Shown here: piece by piece, positions 1-9,356 of the stretch
Layout of the letters: every line of letters begins with the position of its first letter
Numbering within the stretch: the stretch's first letter is position 1
Assembly: GCA_902790625.1 (NCBI GenBank)
Contig: CADASP010000005.1
Coordinates: 124,001 to 188,000 of the forward strand
Reading direction: 5' to 3'
Length of the DNA: 64,000 bases
DNA from: an uncultured Prevotellaceae bacterium
GTDB lineage: Bacteria; Bacteroidota; Bacteroidia; Bacteroidales; Bacteroidaceae
The notes under the pieces: generated by a model
What the model was told of the DNA's origin: nothing
What the model saw: only the letters and a program-made list of their open reading frames with translations
Databases searched by the model: none
Position numbers and translations under genes: made by a program

Positions 1-415
1 CGTTTTCCGCCGCCAACGCACCGTTTTCCGCCGCCAGCGCACCGTTTTCCCTTCATGCCCAGCGCCCAGAGTGTGGACACTGTGACATGTGACTTTGTGA
101 CATTAAGCACCTCCGCTATGTGTGCGCCCCTCCCTACAATATAACTATATATAAATAATATATAATTATTATTAATAATATATAAAATTCAATACTCTCT
201 TTTTCCTCCCCCCATATTCAATCTCCTTAATGTCACAAAGTCACATGTCACAAAGTCGCATATCTGTGTATGGAAATCAAACCCACCGTCGCGTTTCACG
301 ACGGTGGTTATGAGACCCGAGTCGGGGCTGCGCGTCTTTTATGCAATTTATAGAATATTCCTAAATTGACTTGCCCACGCGGACTCCCTACGAGCGTTGA
401 CGCTGCGATTCGGGC
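1..415. other. Intergenic region rich in repeats, no gene seen
   Basis: No coding sequence is supported here. Bases 1-49 hold about 2.3 copies of a 21-base tandem unit beginning CGTTTTCCGCCGCC. An imperfect inverted repeat pairs roughly 80-107 (GTGACATGTGACTTTGTGAC) with 227-257 (GTCACAAAGTCACATGTCAC) around a very AT-rich centre at 140-190. A small hairpin at about 284-308 pairs CCACCGTCG with CGACGGTGG. The hairpin lies past the 3' end of the GH3 gene and could help end the long minus-strand operon, but no T-run follows it. Confidence 0.5.
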
Positions 416-2779
416 TTAACGGTTAACCAGCGTGAACTTGACCGTTCCCTGCGGTGCTTCGGCCGATGTGCCTATGGTGGCCACAAAGTCGCCGGGTTCG
501 GCCACCCAGTCGTGGGCGCGGTCATCGTAGAAGCTGAGGGCTTGGCGGTCGATGGTGATGCTCACGGTTTGCGTCTGTCCAGGCTGCAGCATCACTTTCT
601 GGAAGGCTTTCAGCTCTTTCACGGGGCGGGGCAGCGAGGATTTCAGGTCGCTGATGTAGAGCTGCACCACCTCGGCGCCAGGACGGCTGCCTGTGTTGGT
701 GACATCGATGGTGAAGGTGATGTGGTCGTCGGCCGTGAGCTGCTGCTTGTCGGCCCTCATATTAGCCAGACGGAAGGTGGTGTAGCTCAGGCCGTGGCCG
801 AAGGGGAAGAGGGGCTTGCCGGCGCGGGCGGTCTTCTTCGAGCTTTGCAAACGGTCGGTCCAACGGTAGCCCACGAAGATGTCTTCCTTGTACTCCTCGT
901 CGATAATCTTATGGTCGGGACGCCAGGTGCCGGGGTAGCTGCCAGTGGCATGCGCACCGCACTGCTCAAGGCTGGTAAACCAGGTGAAGGGCAGCTTGCC
1001 GCTGGGGTTGACCTGGCCTGTGAGCACGCTGCAGAGCGCCTCGCCAGCCTGTGAGCCAATGAACCATCCCTGCACCACGGCGGGCACACGCTGCAGCCAA
1101 GGCATGGCCACGGCATTACCCGAGATGTTGACATAAACGAGCCGGGGGTTGGCGGCTACAAGGGCGCTGATGAGCTCGTCCTGACCATAGGGCAGGTCGT
1201 ACTGCTTGCGGTCGTGGCCCTCGCAGTCCTGGAAATCGCTCTTGTTCAGTCCGCCGAACATCACCACCACATCGGCCTTGCGGGCTTTCTCCACTGCCTC
1301 GGCCAGGAGCACGTCGGCAGGACGGTCGTCGCGGAGCGAGCGCCCCACGGTGACGCCGTTGTAGCTCTGCACGGTGTCGCCCACATAGCCGCGGGCGTAG
1401 TCGCAAGCGATGCCGTTGCGCTGGCACCAGGCTTGCATGGCATCGAGGGGGAGCACCTCGCGCTGAGCCTTCAGCGACGATGAGCCACCGCCCACGGTCA
1501 TCATCTTCATGGCGTTCTCGCCCACGATGAGCAAGCCACCAGAAGCCCCCCTTTCGCCCCCCGAGGGGGGCACAATAGCTTTACTGTTGTGCCACTGCTG
1601 TATTTTTTCAGGGGTCAGGGGTAGCAGTGGCTCCCCATCCCCTTTCCGCTTGGGGGAGGACAGGGGGAGATTCTGCAACAGCACAATACCTTCCTGCGCA
1701 ATCTTCAGTGCGGCATCGTAGTGGCTCTCGCTGCAAAGGAAGCCCACGGGGCGCTGGCTGCGCATGGTGGTGCGATAGAAGAGGCGGAGCACACGGCGCA
1801 CCTTCTCGTCGAGTTCGCGGGTGCCCACCTTGCCCTGGGCGATGAGCTGCTTGTAGGGGCGGGCCATGTAATAGGCGTCGTAGGCATTGGTGGCGCCCAT
1901 GGTGAGGCCGTCGGTCCAGGTACCAAACTCCAGGTCGAGGCCGTTGGCGATGGCCTCCTCGGTGTTGTGGCAACCGCCCCAGTCGCTGATGACCACGCCG
2001 TCGAAGCCCCAGTCGTGCTTCAGGATGGTGTTGAGCATCGTGGCGTTATGACAGTTGTGTTGGTTGTTGTAGAGGTTGTAGGCGCCCATGATGGCCCACG
2101 CCCCGCCCTGCTGCACGGCGGCACGGAAGGCAGGGAGATAGATCTCGTGCAGGGCGCGGTCGCTGACAATGACGTTCACCTGGTGGCGATACTCCTCGTC
2201 GTTGTTTAGGGCGTAGTGCTTCACGCAGGCGGCCACGCCCTTCGACTGTAGCCCTTGGACGTAGGGCACCACCATCTGCGATGCCAGCAGGGGGTCTTCG
2301 CCCATATACTCAAAGTTGCGGCCGTTGAGGGGCGTGCGGTTGATGTTCACGCCAGGGCCCAGCATCACGTTCTTGCCGCGATAGAGGGCTTCCTCGCCCA
2401 GGCTCTCGCCATAGAGGCGCGACAGCGAGGGGTTCCAGGTAGCGGTGAGACAGGTGAGGGCAGGGAAGGCCACGCACGAGTCGTTGGTCTGTCCGGCCTG
2501 TTCCCACTCGTCCCAAAGCACGTCGGGACGCACGCCGTGGGGGCCGTCGTCGGTCCACAGGTCGGGGAATCCCAAGCGCTTCACGCCGGGCGATGAGAAC
2601 TTCGACTGCGCGTGGATGACAGCAATCTTCTCGTCGAGGGTCATGCGTCGCAGGGCATCGTCGATGCGCTGTTCCAGCGGCTTTGTCTCGTCGAGATAAA
2701 CGGGCAGCGACTGCGCAGCGATGCTGCTAACGAACAATGGAAAATGAATAATGAATAAAGAAACTATCAACCGTTTCAT
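416..2779 (-). CDS. bglX: Family 3 glycoside hydrolase, beta-glucosidase type
   Basis: Exported enzyme of 787 residues that probably releases glucose from the ends of beta-glucan oligosaccharides. A signal peptide (MKRLIVSLFI to about residue 22) is followed by the GH3 N-terminal barrel with the expected nucleophile Asp266 in VISDWG and the KHYALNNDE substrate-binding stretch. Then come the GH3 C-terminal sheet domain and a fibronectin III-like domain (about 690-785, VTNTGSRPGAEVVQLY). It is the last gene of the minus-strand PUL operon, 78 bases after the lyase-GH88 gene. Odd: about residues 369-416, between LLQN and LLIVGENA, hold two inserted repeat-derived segments (LPLSSPKRKGDGE and IVPPSGGERGASGG) that GH3 enzymes normally lack. 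Exact linkage specificity cannot be read from sequence. Confidence 0.93.
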   Translation of the reverse strand: MKRLIVSLFIIHFPLFVSSIAAQSLPVYLDETKPLEQRIDDALRRMTLDEKIAVIHAQSKFSSPGVKRLGFPDLWTDDGPHGVRPDVLWDEWEQAGQTNDSCVAFPALTCLTATWNPSLSRLYGESLGEEALYRGKNVMLGPGVNINRTPLNGRNFEYMGEDPLLASQMVVPYVQGLQSKGVAACVKHYALNNDEEYRHQVNVIVSDRALHEIYLPAFRAAVQQGGAWAIMGAYNLYNNQHNCHNATMLNTILKHDWGFDGVVISDWGGCHNTEEAIANGLDLEFGTWTDGLTMGATNAYDAYYMARPYKQLIAQGKVGTRELDEKVRRVLRLFYRTTMRSQRPVGFLCSESHYDAALKIAQEGIVLLQNLPLSSPKRKGDGEPLLPLTPEKIQQWHNSKAIVPPSGGERGASGGLLIVGENAMKMMTVGGGSSSLKAQREVLPLDAMQAWCQRNGIACDYARGYVGDTVQSYNGVTVGRSLRDDRPADVLLAEAVEKARKADVVVMFGGLNKSDFQDCEGHDRKQYDLPYGQDELISALVAANPRLVYVNISGNAVAMPWLQRVPAVVQGWFIGSQAGEALCSVLTGQVNPSGKLPFTWFTSLEQCGAHATGSYPGTWRPDHKIIDEEYKEDIFVGYRWTDRLQSSKKTARAGKPLFPFGHGLSYTTFRLANMRADKQQLTADDHITFTIDVTNTGSRPGAEVVQLYISDLKSSLPRPVKELKAFQKVMLQPGQTQTVSITIDRQALSFYDDRAHDWVAEPGDFVATIGTSAEAPQGTVKFTLVNR
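1530..1680. repeat. Two GC-rich palindromic insertions inside the GH3 gene
   Basis: Plus-strand bases 1549-1585 contain CCCCCCGAGGGGGG followed by AATAGCTTTACT. The same layout (palindrome, then a CTATAGTTTT-like tail) occurs in dxs and cvfB. Bases 1637-1676 contain a second C-run/G-run element with AGGACAGGGGGAG. Both keep the reading frame and code for Pro/Gly/Ser-rich peptide in a loop of the GH3 fold. Confidence 0.7.
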
Positions 2780-2857
2780 TTGCGTTATTTTTATGGTTTA
2801 CGATTTTAATGCTGGTTGGGGGGAAGAGGCTTTCTATTCCTTGTTTCGCCTATGGGG

Positions 2858-5149
2858 TTATCTCATGGTTTGGCTGCGCCGCAGGGCCTCCAGATAATAA
2901 TAGTCGGCATAGTTGATGGGCACATCAATCTCGTCGTGGGCGGGATAGTTGCCGGTGGAGTGCAGCAGCAGGAATCCCTGCATGGTGCGGGGCTGGGGCT
3001 GATAGGCACTTTCGAGCGATGCAATGATACGGTCGGCCGTGTCGCGATAGCGTGCTGCCAAGGAAGGTGCGCTATAAGTGGCCAACTCGTAGAGGCCCGA
3101 TGCGATGATGGCGGCTGCCGATGCGTCGCGAGGAGCCTGGGGGATGGCGGGGTCGCGCATGTCCCAGTAGGGGATGAGGTCTGCGGGCAGGTTGTGTTGG
3201 TTGAGGAAGAAGTCGGCAATGCGTTGCGCCTGCTCTAAATAGGATGAATGGCGGGTGTAGCGGTAGCACATGGTGAAGCCATAGAGTCCCCAGGCTTGTC
3301 CACGGCTCCAGACGCTCTCGTCGGCCAAACCCTGATGGGTGATGCGCTTGATGACGGAGCCGTCGTCGGGGTTGTAGTCCACCACATGATAGGAGGAGCC
3401 GTCGGGGCGGAAGTGGTTCTGCAGCGTCTTGTCGGCGTGGCTCTCGGCCATTTGGCGCAGCCGTTGGTCGCCCGTCAGCAGCGAGGCCTCGAAGAGCAGC
3501 TCAAGGTTCATCATATTGTCGATGATGACGGCAAAGCGCCACCGTTCGGGCGTGCCCCAGCTCCAACTGCGTATGCACCCCACTCGTTCGTTGAAGCGCG
3601 TGGCCAGCGTGCGGGCAGCCTGTACCACAACATCGCGATAGCTGCGCTCGCCCGTCAGCCGCCAAGCAGTACCAAAGGGGATGTGCATCATAAAGCCCAG
3701 GTCGTGGCTGCTGGCATTCCACTGGTTGTCTTGCAGACGCCACGTCTCACCCACGGCTTGGCGACGCCAAAAGTCGTCGTGCGTCCATTGGTACATCTGC
3801 CACAGCAGTCCGGGGTAGAAGCCCGAACACCAGTCGCCGATGCCCACCATGCGCAGCGTGCCGTCGGCATTGACACTGCGGGGCATGGTGCCAGGAGTCT
3901 TCGTCCTGGCCGTCCGCACCTGCTCCATCTGGAAACGTAACTGCACGTCGGCAGCGGCAAAGGCCTGGTCGGCCACGGTGGGGCGATAGTAGAGCAGGAA
4001 GAAACGGTCGGCGAACTGCTTCACCAGATGCTTGTCAACCAGCCGTCGATAGTCTTCGCGCTGCCCATCGAGCAGCCACAGGCGGTAGAGGTCGCGGCAC
4101 AGTTCCTGCTGCTTGCCCTCCCAGTCGCTAATTTGCTGATGAGGCCATGCCTGCACGTCCTTGCCCAAATACTGCGCCAAGTAGTCGGCGGCTTTCTCCA
4201 AAGGAGCGAGCGTCGGCATGGTCGAGGCCTGTCGAGCCAACTGACAGAAGTCGATGCAGTGCTGCAGATTATATTCGGAATAGCCAAAGGCCAGCGTGCG
4301 CCACAGCTCATGAGGCTGACTGCCATCGGGGGCTATCTGCTGTTGCAGACGGCGCGAGGGGAAGCTGTCGGTGAGTTGGCGCGCCACCTGCTGGTTGTCC
4401 GTGTAGAGGGCGTAGCTCAGCAGCTGCACATCGTAGGCCACGGAGTGGTTGTTGGCTTGGCGGCTCTCCTCAATGCCCTGCTCGCTGGTGAGCATCCACT
4501 GGAGGAACTGCGCAAACCAGGCCTTGAGCTGCTGGGCATCGCGGCGGGTGAAGGCTTTCGACTGCTCTAACAGCTTCACGGCACTGAGCATCTCTACAAA
4601 CGAGTAGCTGTCGATAAGCCCGTAGCAGCGACCACGGCCTCCATTCACGCCTGGCACCATCTGGGCATAGCGCAGGTGGGGGTTCATGCGAGTGTCCTTA
4701 TTGAGAAACCACGTGCGCAGCAGCTCGGTGGCTTTTTGGGCATAAGCCTCGCGGTCGGTGAAATACCAAGCCAGCGAGAGGGTGGTCACGGCCGAAGTCA
4801 TCTCCGAGAGGCGGTTGCGGTCGTATTTGTCCAGCTCAGGATTCGACAGCCCGTCGCGGTTCACGTAGGGCAGTCCGTCGGGCTTCGTAGGGTCGGGCCA
4901 GAAATATCTCGACAAACTGGTGTAGTCGTGGCGGTCGCCGCTGACGGCCATTGTCTGCTTCTGCATCACCGATGGCGCGGTAGCCAGCAGGGCTTGGTCG
5001 GCATCGCCAACCAGGCTACTGATGGCTGCAGCCAACACTGGCTGCTGCGCGTGAGCCTTGGCATAGGCAAGGTGCGACGAGTCCCACAAGGACTGCGCAC
5101 CTGCCGTTGCCAGGCACATAACGAACTGCATCAGAAGGATGAGCCGCAT
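2858..5149 (-). CDS. Fusion of alginate-lyase-superfamily polyuronate lyase and GH88 unsaturated uronyl hydrolase
   Basis: Secreted protein of 763 residues with a signal peptide ending near AGAQS (residue 20). Residues about 25-390 match the alpha/alpha-toroid alginate lyase superfamily (PL5/PL38-like). Candidate catalytic residues are visible: NNHS (Asn233-Asn234-His235), Arg284 and Tyr290 in LWRTLAFGYSEYN. Residues about 400-763 are GH88-like, with the two expected Asp residues in HDLGF (Asp483) and DNMMNLELL (Asp544). A lyase leaves a 4,5-unsaturated uronic acid at the new end, and GH88 removes exactly that sugar, so both steps sit on one chain. Substrate is unknown; alginate and glucuronan are both possible. 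It lies inside the beta-glucan-type PUL operon, 48 bases after the preceding gene. Confidence 0.82.
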   Translation of the reverse strand: MRLILLMQFVMCLATAGAQSLWDSSHLAYAKAHAQQPVLAAAISSLVGDADQALLATAPSVMQKQTMAVSGDRHDYTSLSRYFWPDPTKPDGLPYVNRDGLSNPELDKYDRNRLSEMTSAVTTLSLAWYFTDREAYAQKATELLRTWFLNKDTRMNPHLRYAQMVPGVNGGRGRCYGLIDSYSFVEMLSAVKLLEQSKAFTRRDAQQLKAWFAQFLQWMLTSEQGIEESRQANNHSVAYDVQLLSYALYTDNQQVARQLTDSFPSRRLQQQIAPDGSQPHELWRTLAFGYSEYNLQHCIDFCQLARQASTMPTLAPLEKAADYLAQYLGKDVQAWPHQQISDWEGKQQELCRDLYRLWLLDGQREDYRRLVDKHLVKQFADRFFLLYYRPTVADQAFAAADVQLRFQMEQVRTARTKTPGTMPRSVNADGTLRMVGIGDWCSGFYPGLLWQMYQWTHDDFWRRQAVGETWRLQDNQWNASSHDLGFMMHIPFGTAWRLTGERSYRDVVVQAARTLATRFNERVGCIRSWSWGTPERWRFAVIIDNMMNLELLFEASLLTGDQRLRQMAESHADKTLQNHFRPDGSSYHVVDYNPDDGSVIKRITHQGLADESVWSRGQAWGLYGFTMCYRYTRHSSYLEQAQRIADFFLNQHNLPADLIPYWDMRDPAIPQAPRDASAAAIIASGLYELATYSAPSLAARYRDTADRIIASLESAYQPQPRTMQGFLLLHSTGNYPAHDEIDVPINYADYYYLEALRRSQTMR

Positions 5150-5197
5150 CGGGAATGACGAGTTACGAATGACGAATGACGAGTTACGAATGACGAA
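5150..5197. repeat. Tandem GAATGACGAGTTAC repeats between two PUL genes
   Basis: The 48-base gap between the lyase-GH88 gene and the upstream gene is almost entirely short repeats of GAATGACGA and GAGTTACGAATGACGA. They resemble the GAGTGAGGAGT and GAAGAATGAAGAGTG repeats found elsewhere in the window in overall pattern. They occupy the leader of the lyase-GH88 gene. Confidence 0.7.
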
Positions 5198-7561
5198 TTA
5201 CTTCACCATCTTCTTGCCACTGCGGACGTAGATGCCCTTCTGTAGATGGCTGACGCGAACGCCGTTGAGGTTGTAGACAGCGTCGTCGGCCTTTGGAGCC
5301 ACCGACTGGATGGCAGTGATGCCCACGCCGACACCAGCACCCGTCTCGTCGAGTGCCTTCTGGGCCGAGAGGACAGGCGTCTCGCCAGTGCGGTCGAAGA
5401 CAATCACGAAGGTGTCGCCATCGGTGAGCGGTTCCACCTGGAACACGTTGTTGGTGTCGCTGGCGCCTTCGTTGCGCACGAAGTACTGGTCGCCCTCGCC
5501 AGCCTTCACGATGTAGTCCTGCACTTCGCCGCCCCAGCCTTGGCCTTCGCCATAGAACTTGAACGACTGGCCACCGCCAACGCCCGAACCGAGCTGCTTG
5601 CCAATGGTGAGCGTCAGGGTGTAGATGTGATCCTTAACCTGAGCCAGGCTCACCGACTGCGATAGTGTGGGATTCCAATTGTTCGACTCGCCCCAGCCGT
5701 TGGGGTTGATGGCGTATGAAGGCTTGCCAAACTGGTTGCCACCGTTGGCATACATGGCTCCACCGTTCTCGTAGGTGGCAGCGGCGCCATCGGCGGTCAG
5801 CGGATAGATGTGGAAGTACTTGCCACTCATATTGATGCCCAGGTGATAGTTGCCCGTGAGCGCCTTGAAGGTGAAGCTGCCGTCGGCATTCTTCACAAAG
5901 TAGTCGGGATTGTAGTAGAAGCTGGCCGAGTTGACGATGTCGGCATCAGGACCATTCTCCACGCGGTAGCTCTTCCCCTGCTCCAGGATACCGTTGCGCT
6001 CGTAGCTGTTGCCCACGGCGGTGAGTTCCTCGCCATTGAAAGTGGGCTTCTGCAAACCAGCGCCCGAATACTGCACAGTGACACGGCCGGGAACAGCCTC
6101 CACGTCGTTGACGGGATCGCCAAACACCAGGCCGTTCAGGTCGATGGTCAGCGTGAGCGTCTCGCCCTCGCGCAGAGAGCCCTTGATGTTGCCATCGTCG
6201 CCACCACGGGTGTAGACCTCATTGCCATCGGCGTCGTAAGTCCATTCGCCCTCGGGATTGTTGATGTAGATGAAGTCGCTGTTGTCGAACACCAGGTCGG
6301 AGCCGTGGAACTCGGTGCCCCAACCATACTGGCCGAAGAACTTGAAGTTGACGCCAGTGCCTAACTGCTCGCCCACGGTGAACTTCACCTTATAGATGTT
6401 CTCGGCAATCTGTGCCACGGGGATGCTGCCCGAAAGCAGTGCGCTCCAGTTCGAGCTGTTGGCGGCGTAGGTGGGCATGCCCACGGTGTTGTTGCCGATG
6501 AGCCAGAGAGCTTTGCTGTCGTTGAAGGTGGCGGGAGCGTCGTAGGTGCCCGGGAAAATCTTCACGTAGTTCAGCGATGGCATCAGCATGATGGTGTAGG
6601 GGCCGCTGATGGCGTTGAAGGTGAAGGTGCCATTGCCGTTGGTCGTGGCAAAGCACTCATCGACGAAGGCGGTGCTCAGGTCCATGCCCACCACGCCCTC
6701 GTTGCCAAGGGTGAAGGTGCCGCCCTGAGTCAGCGTAGCCTCGGCTACATAGAAGTTGCCCTTCTTGGCCATGTTCTCACCGTTGAAGGTGGGGAAGTCG
6801 GAAGGAATGTACTCCTGATAGTCGACGGTGAGCTTGCCCGGCGTAACGTTCATATCGATGGTGACGATGAGCTTGTCGCCCACGCCAAATGCCACGCCGT
6901 CGTTGCTGTAGAGGTTGCCGTTGTCGCCCGAAGCGCCGTCCTGACCGCCCACGTGCAACCATGGGTTGTCTTCCATCCAGATGTTGCCCTCTTCCTTACC
7001 GGGCAGCACGTCGCCACCCCAGTTGGTGCCCTTGAAGAACTTGAAGTTGACCTGAGCCTCGGAGTTCAGCTCCTGACCGAAAGTAAGCGTGAGACGATAG
7101 ATGTTGGCATCAATCTGCGGCACGCAGAGGCTGCGGTCGCCCTGCCAGTTGATGGGGTTATTGGCATACGAGGGGAAGCCGATGCTGTTGCTGCCGTTCA
7201 CCCACAGTGCACGGTTCACGGCCCAGTCGGCGTAGGTGCCTTCGGGGCTGTCGTCAACGGGGCGATACTCGGTCTTGATGTACTTCAGCCCTTCGTCGGC
7301 AATGAAGAAATAGGCATACTCAGGCGTCTGATAGCCTTGGAAGGTCCACACGTCGCCTTCTTTGTGGGTGAAGAGGTCGGGCATGACATACCAGCTCTTG
7401 TCGGTGCCGGGGAGGATGTAATCCTGACCTTTGACGAGCACGCCGTCGTAGCCCTTCGAGCCGTCGACCACCAGTGCGGTCTGGGCTTGGGCCGTAGTGC
7501 TGGCTCCTGCAATGAGTGCCACTGCCAGGGCCATTCGAGTAAACATTTTGTTCATAGTCAT
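5198..7561 (-). CDS. Secreted multi-module glycan-binding-like protein with sorting-like C-terminus
   Basis: I start at MTMNKMFTRMALAVALIAG (7561; 7555 is nearly as good) because a clear signal peptide begins there; the longer frame would run into the upstream GH30 gene. About 787 residues. Three modules of roughly 230-250 residues each carry GxNxxGxPxYAxNxxxW (near residues 124, 354 and 605), FKFFxxxxWGxE and a DNGN...LTIDL strand. This beta-sandwich style recalls SusE/SusF. The last module is clearly related to the C-terminal module of the GH16-GH18 protein at 17796-20450. The protein ends YNLNGVRVSHLQKGIYVRSG..., like a type A sorting domain. There is no lipobox and I see no enzyme motif. 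A role in glycan binding is inferred. Confidence 0.75.
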   Translation of the reverse strand: MTMNKMFTRMALAVALIAGASTTAQAQTALVVDGSKGYDGVLVKGQDYILPGTDKSWYVMPDLFTHKEGDVWTFQGYQTPEYAYFFIADEGLKYIKTEYRPVDDSPEGTYADWAVNRALWVNGSNSIGFPSYANNPINWQGDRSLCVPQIDANIYRLTLTFGQELNSEAQVNFKFFKGTNWGGDVLPGKEEGNIWMEDNPWLHVGGQDGASGDNGNLYSNDGVAFGVGDKLIVTIDMNVTPGKLTVDYQEYIPSDFPTFNGENMAKKGNFYVAEATLTQGGTFTLGNEGVVGMDLSTAFVDECFATTNGNGTFTFNAISGPYTIMLMPSLNYVKIFPGTYDAPATFNDSKALWLIGNNTVGMPTYAANSSNWSALLSGSIPVAQIAENIYKVKFTVGEQLGTGVNFKFFGQYGWGTEFHGSDLVFDNSDFIYINNPEGEWTYDADGNEVYTRGGDDGNIKGSLREGETLTLTIDLNGLVFGDPVNDVEAVPGRVTVQYSGAGLQKPTFNGEELTAVGNSYERNGILEQGKSYRVENGPDADIVNSASFYYNPDYFVKNADGSFTFKALTGNYHLGINMSGKYFHIYPLTADGAAATYENGGAMYANGGNQFGKPSYAINPNGWGESNNWNPTLSQSVSLAQVKDHIYTLTLTIGKQLGSGVGGGQSFKFYGEGQGWGGEVQDYIVKAGEGDQYFVRNEGASDTNNVFQVEPLTDGDTFVIVFDRTGETPVLSAQKALDETGAGVGVGITAIQSVAPKADDAVYNLNGVRVSHLQKGIYVRSGKKMVK

Positions 7562-7580
7562 CGTTGTTTTTAATGAGTGA

Positions 7581-9227
7581 TTAATAAATATGATTGTTGT
7601 TTGTGTTTCTTGCTTCCTTGCGTCCTTGGCTGATGTAGATGCCACGGGCCGACAGCGAGGTGGCCTTGGTGCCACCGAGCGTGTAGTAGGTTGGCGTGGC
7701 CATGGCTTGCAGGGCCGACGGCGCGCCCACGCCAGTGGCTTGACCTGCGGGCAGCAACACGCTGACAGCAGCACGTGGCGGCAGGGTGATGTGGAAGCGC
7801 TGCTGACCCGTGGCGATATTGGTGCCCAGCTCGCCCTGGTTGGCATTGTAGAGCACCACGGCCATCGTGCCGTCTGGATTGCGGAAGGCAGTGTAGGTCA
7901 CTCCGTCGTAGTGCCATCCACTGGTGCCTATGCGCACAGCACCAGGGCGCACCACCGCCGAGAGGTGGCAGATGGTGTAGTAGTGCGAGTTGAGCGTATA
8001 GTCGCGATAGTTGCTCTCGTCGATGTCTACGGCTCCGTAGCACGTCTGGCAACCACCGTCGAGGTTGGGGCCACGCTGCATGTCGAGCATGAAGTTCCAC
8101 ACGATGGCACCACGGCAGTGCTTGTTCAGCGTGTGCAGACCGATGTTCACCATGCAGTCGGCGAGTGAGGAGTCGAGATGCCGCCCGTTGTTCCATGTGC
8201 CAATGGAGGCCTCGGTGAAGAGCAGCTCCTTGTCGGGATAGAGATTGTGGATGACGTTCAGCTCGTCGGTGTGGCCACCATAGTTATGATAGGCAGCGCC
8301 CACCACCAGCTCCTTGCCCTCGAAGTCCTTGCCCTCGTACACCTTATATATCTTGGCGGGGTACTGCTGCTCTTCGGGCTTGTTGTCGTAGTTGTAGTTG
8401 TGGTCGAAGAGGTAGATGCGCGTCTTCAAGCCAGCCTGCTTCAGCGCCGGAGCCAGCTGCTGCACAAATCCGGCCTGCTCGTTCCATGGCATGTAGAGCG
8501 AGGCACAGTTGCCGGGGTTGAGGGGCTCGTTCTGCGGAGAGACGGCATAGATGCTGATGCCCTCGGCAGCAAAAGCCTTGACGAAGCGCACGAAATACTG
8601 GGCGTAGGCCTTGTAGTAGGCGGGATTGAGATGACCATCGGTCCAGCTGTCGTGATTGCGACGCTCGGTGATGTTGTTCACCTTCATCCACTTGGGGCAT
8701 GTCCAGGGGGCGGCGATAATCTTCAGCTGTGGGTTGATGGCCAGCAGTTCTTTCAGCACGGGAATGACGTAGTTGGTCTCGTCGGTGTAGAGGCGGAAGT
8801 GCTTCAGCAGATCATCGTCGGGGCCTTTCTCATCGCAGAGCGAGTATTCGGTCGACGAGAAGTCGTTGCATCCCAATGAGATGCGCACATAGCTGGCACC
8901 ATATCCCTCGGTGGGCGAGAAGGTCTTGCGCAGCAGGACGGCGCGGTCGGCGGCCGTCATCTTTAGCAGGTTGTAGGCCGAGGAGTAGGTGATGGCAAAG
9001 CCAAAGCCGTCGACGCTCTGGTAGGTCTCTTCGGGGTGCAACAGCAGAGCGCTGCGCACATTGGTGCTCTCTTCGCCCTGCACCTGGGTGGGTGTGAGCG
9101 AGTATTGGCGGGTGCCATCGGTGGTATAGACGGTGGCCACGGGGGGCTGCGACGTCTGCGCCCCTATGGGGCAAAAGGATAAATGAAAGATGACAAATGA
9201 TAGAAATGTCAGCAACCTTGTTTTCAT
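7581..9227 (-). CDS. GH30 glycoside hydrolase, probable endo-beta-1,6-glucanase
   Basis: Exported protein of 548 residues with a signal peptide to about residue 23. The GH30 barrel is plain: YQSVDGFGFAIT at the start, acid/base Glu234 in SPQNEP, nucleophile Glu339 in LLFTEASIGTWN, and a trailing beta-sandwich with VVLYNANQGE. The WTCPKWMK and SVDGFGFA signatures fit the glucosylceramidase/beta-1,6-glucanase branch, and in the company of GH16 and GH3 a beta-1,6-glucanase role is the best reading. The C-terminus (YYTLGGTKATSLSARGIYIS) again looks like a sorting motif, but with a 14-residue tail after it. Spacing to the next gene is 19 bases. Subfamily assignment is inference. Confidence 0.88.
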   Translation of the reverse strand: MKTRLLTFLSFVIFHLSFCPIGAQTSQPPVATVYTTDGTRQYSLTPTQVQGEESTNVRSALLLHPEETYQSVDGFGFAITYSSAYNLLKMTAADRAVLLRKTFSPTEGYGASYVRISLGCNDFSSTEYSLCDEKGPDDDLLKHFRLYTDETNYVIPVLKELLAINPQLKIIAAPWTCPKWMKVNNITERRNHDSWTDGHLNPAYYKAYAQYFVRFVKAFAAEGISIYAVSPQNEPLNPGNCASLYMPWNEQAGFVQQLAPALKQAGLKTRIYLFDHNYNYDNKPEEQQYPAKIYKVYEGKDFEGKELVVGAAYHNYGGHTDELNVIHNLYPDKELLFTEASIGTWNNGRHLDSSLADCMVNIGLHTLNKHCRGAIVWNFMLDMQRGPNLDGGCQTCYGAVDIDESNYRDYTLNSHYYTICHLSAVVRPGAVRIGTSGWHYDGVTYTAFRNPDGTMAVVLYNANQGELGTNIATGQQRFHITLPPRAAVSVLLPAGQATGVGAPSALQAMATPTYYTLGGTKATSLSARGIYISQGRKEARNTNNNHIY

Positions 9228-9356
9228 TCTGTAATGGTTAAAGGGTCGATTTTATTGAACACGGAGGCACAAAGTTTTTATTCTCTGCGCAGCCCTTCAT
9301 CTCTGTGTCTCTGTGCTCCATATTGTTTTTGCTTTATTGATTAGTTGTTTCGTGTC

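Noticed and set aside
1..49. Possible CRISPR from 21-base tandem repeats
   Set aside because: Copies are directly adjacent with no spacers, and there are fewer than three.
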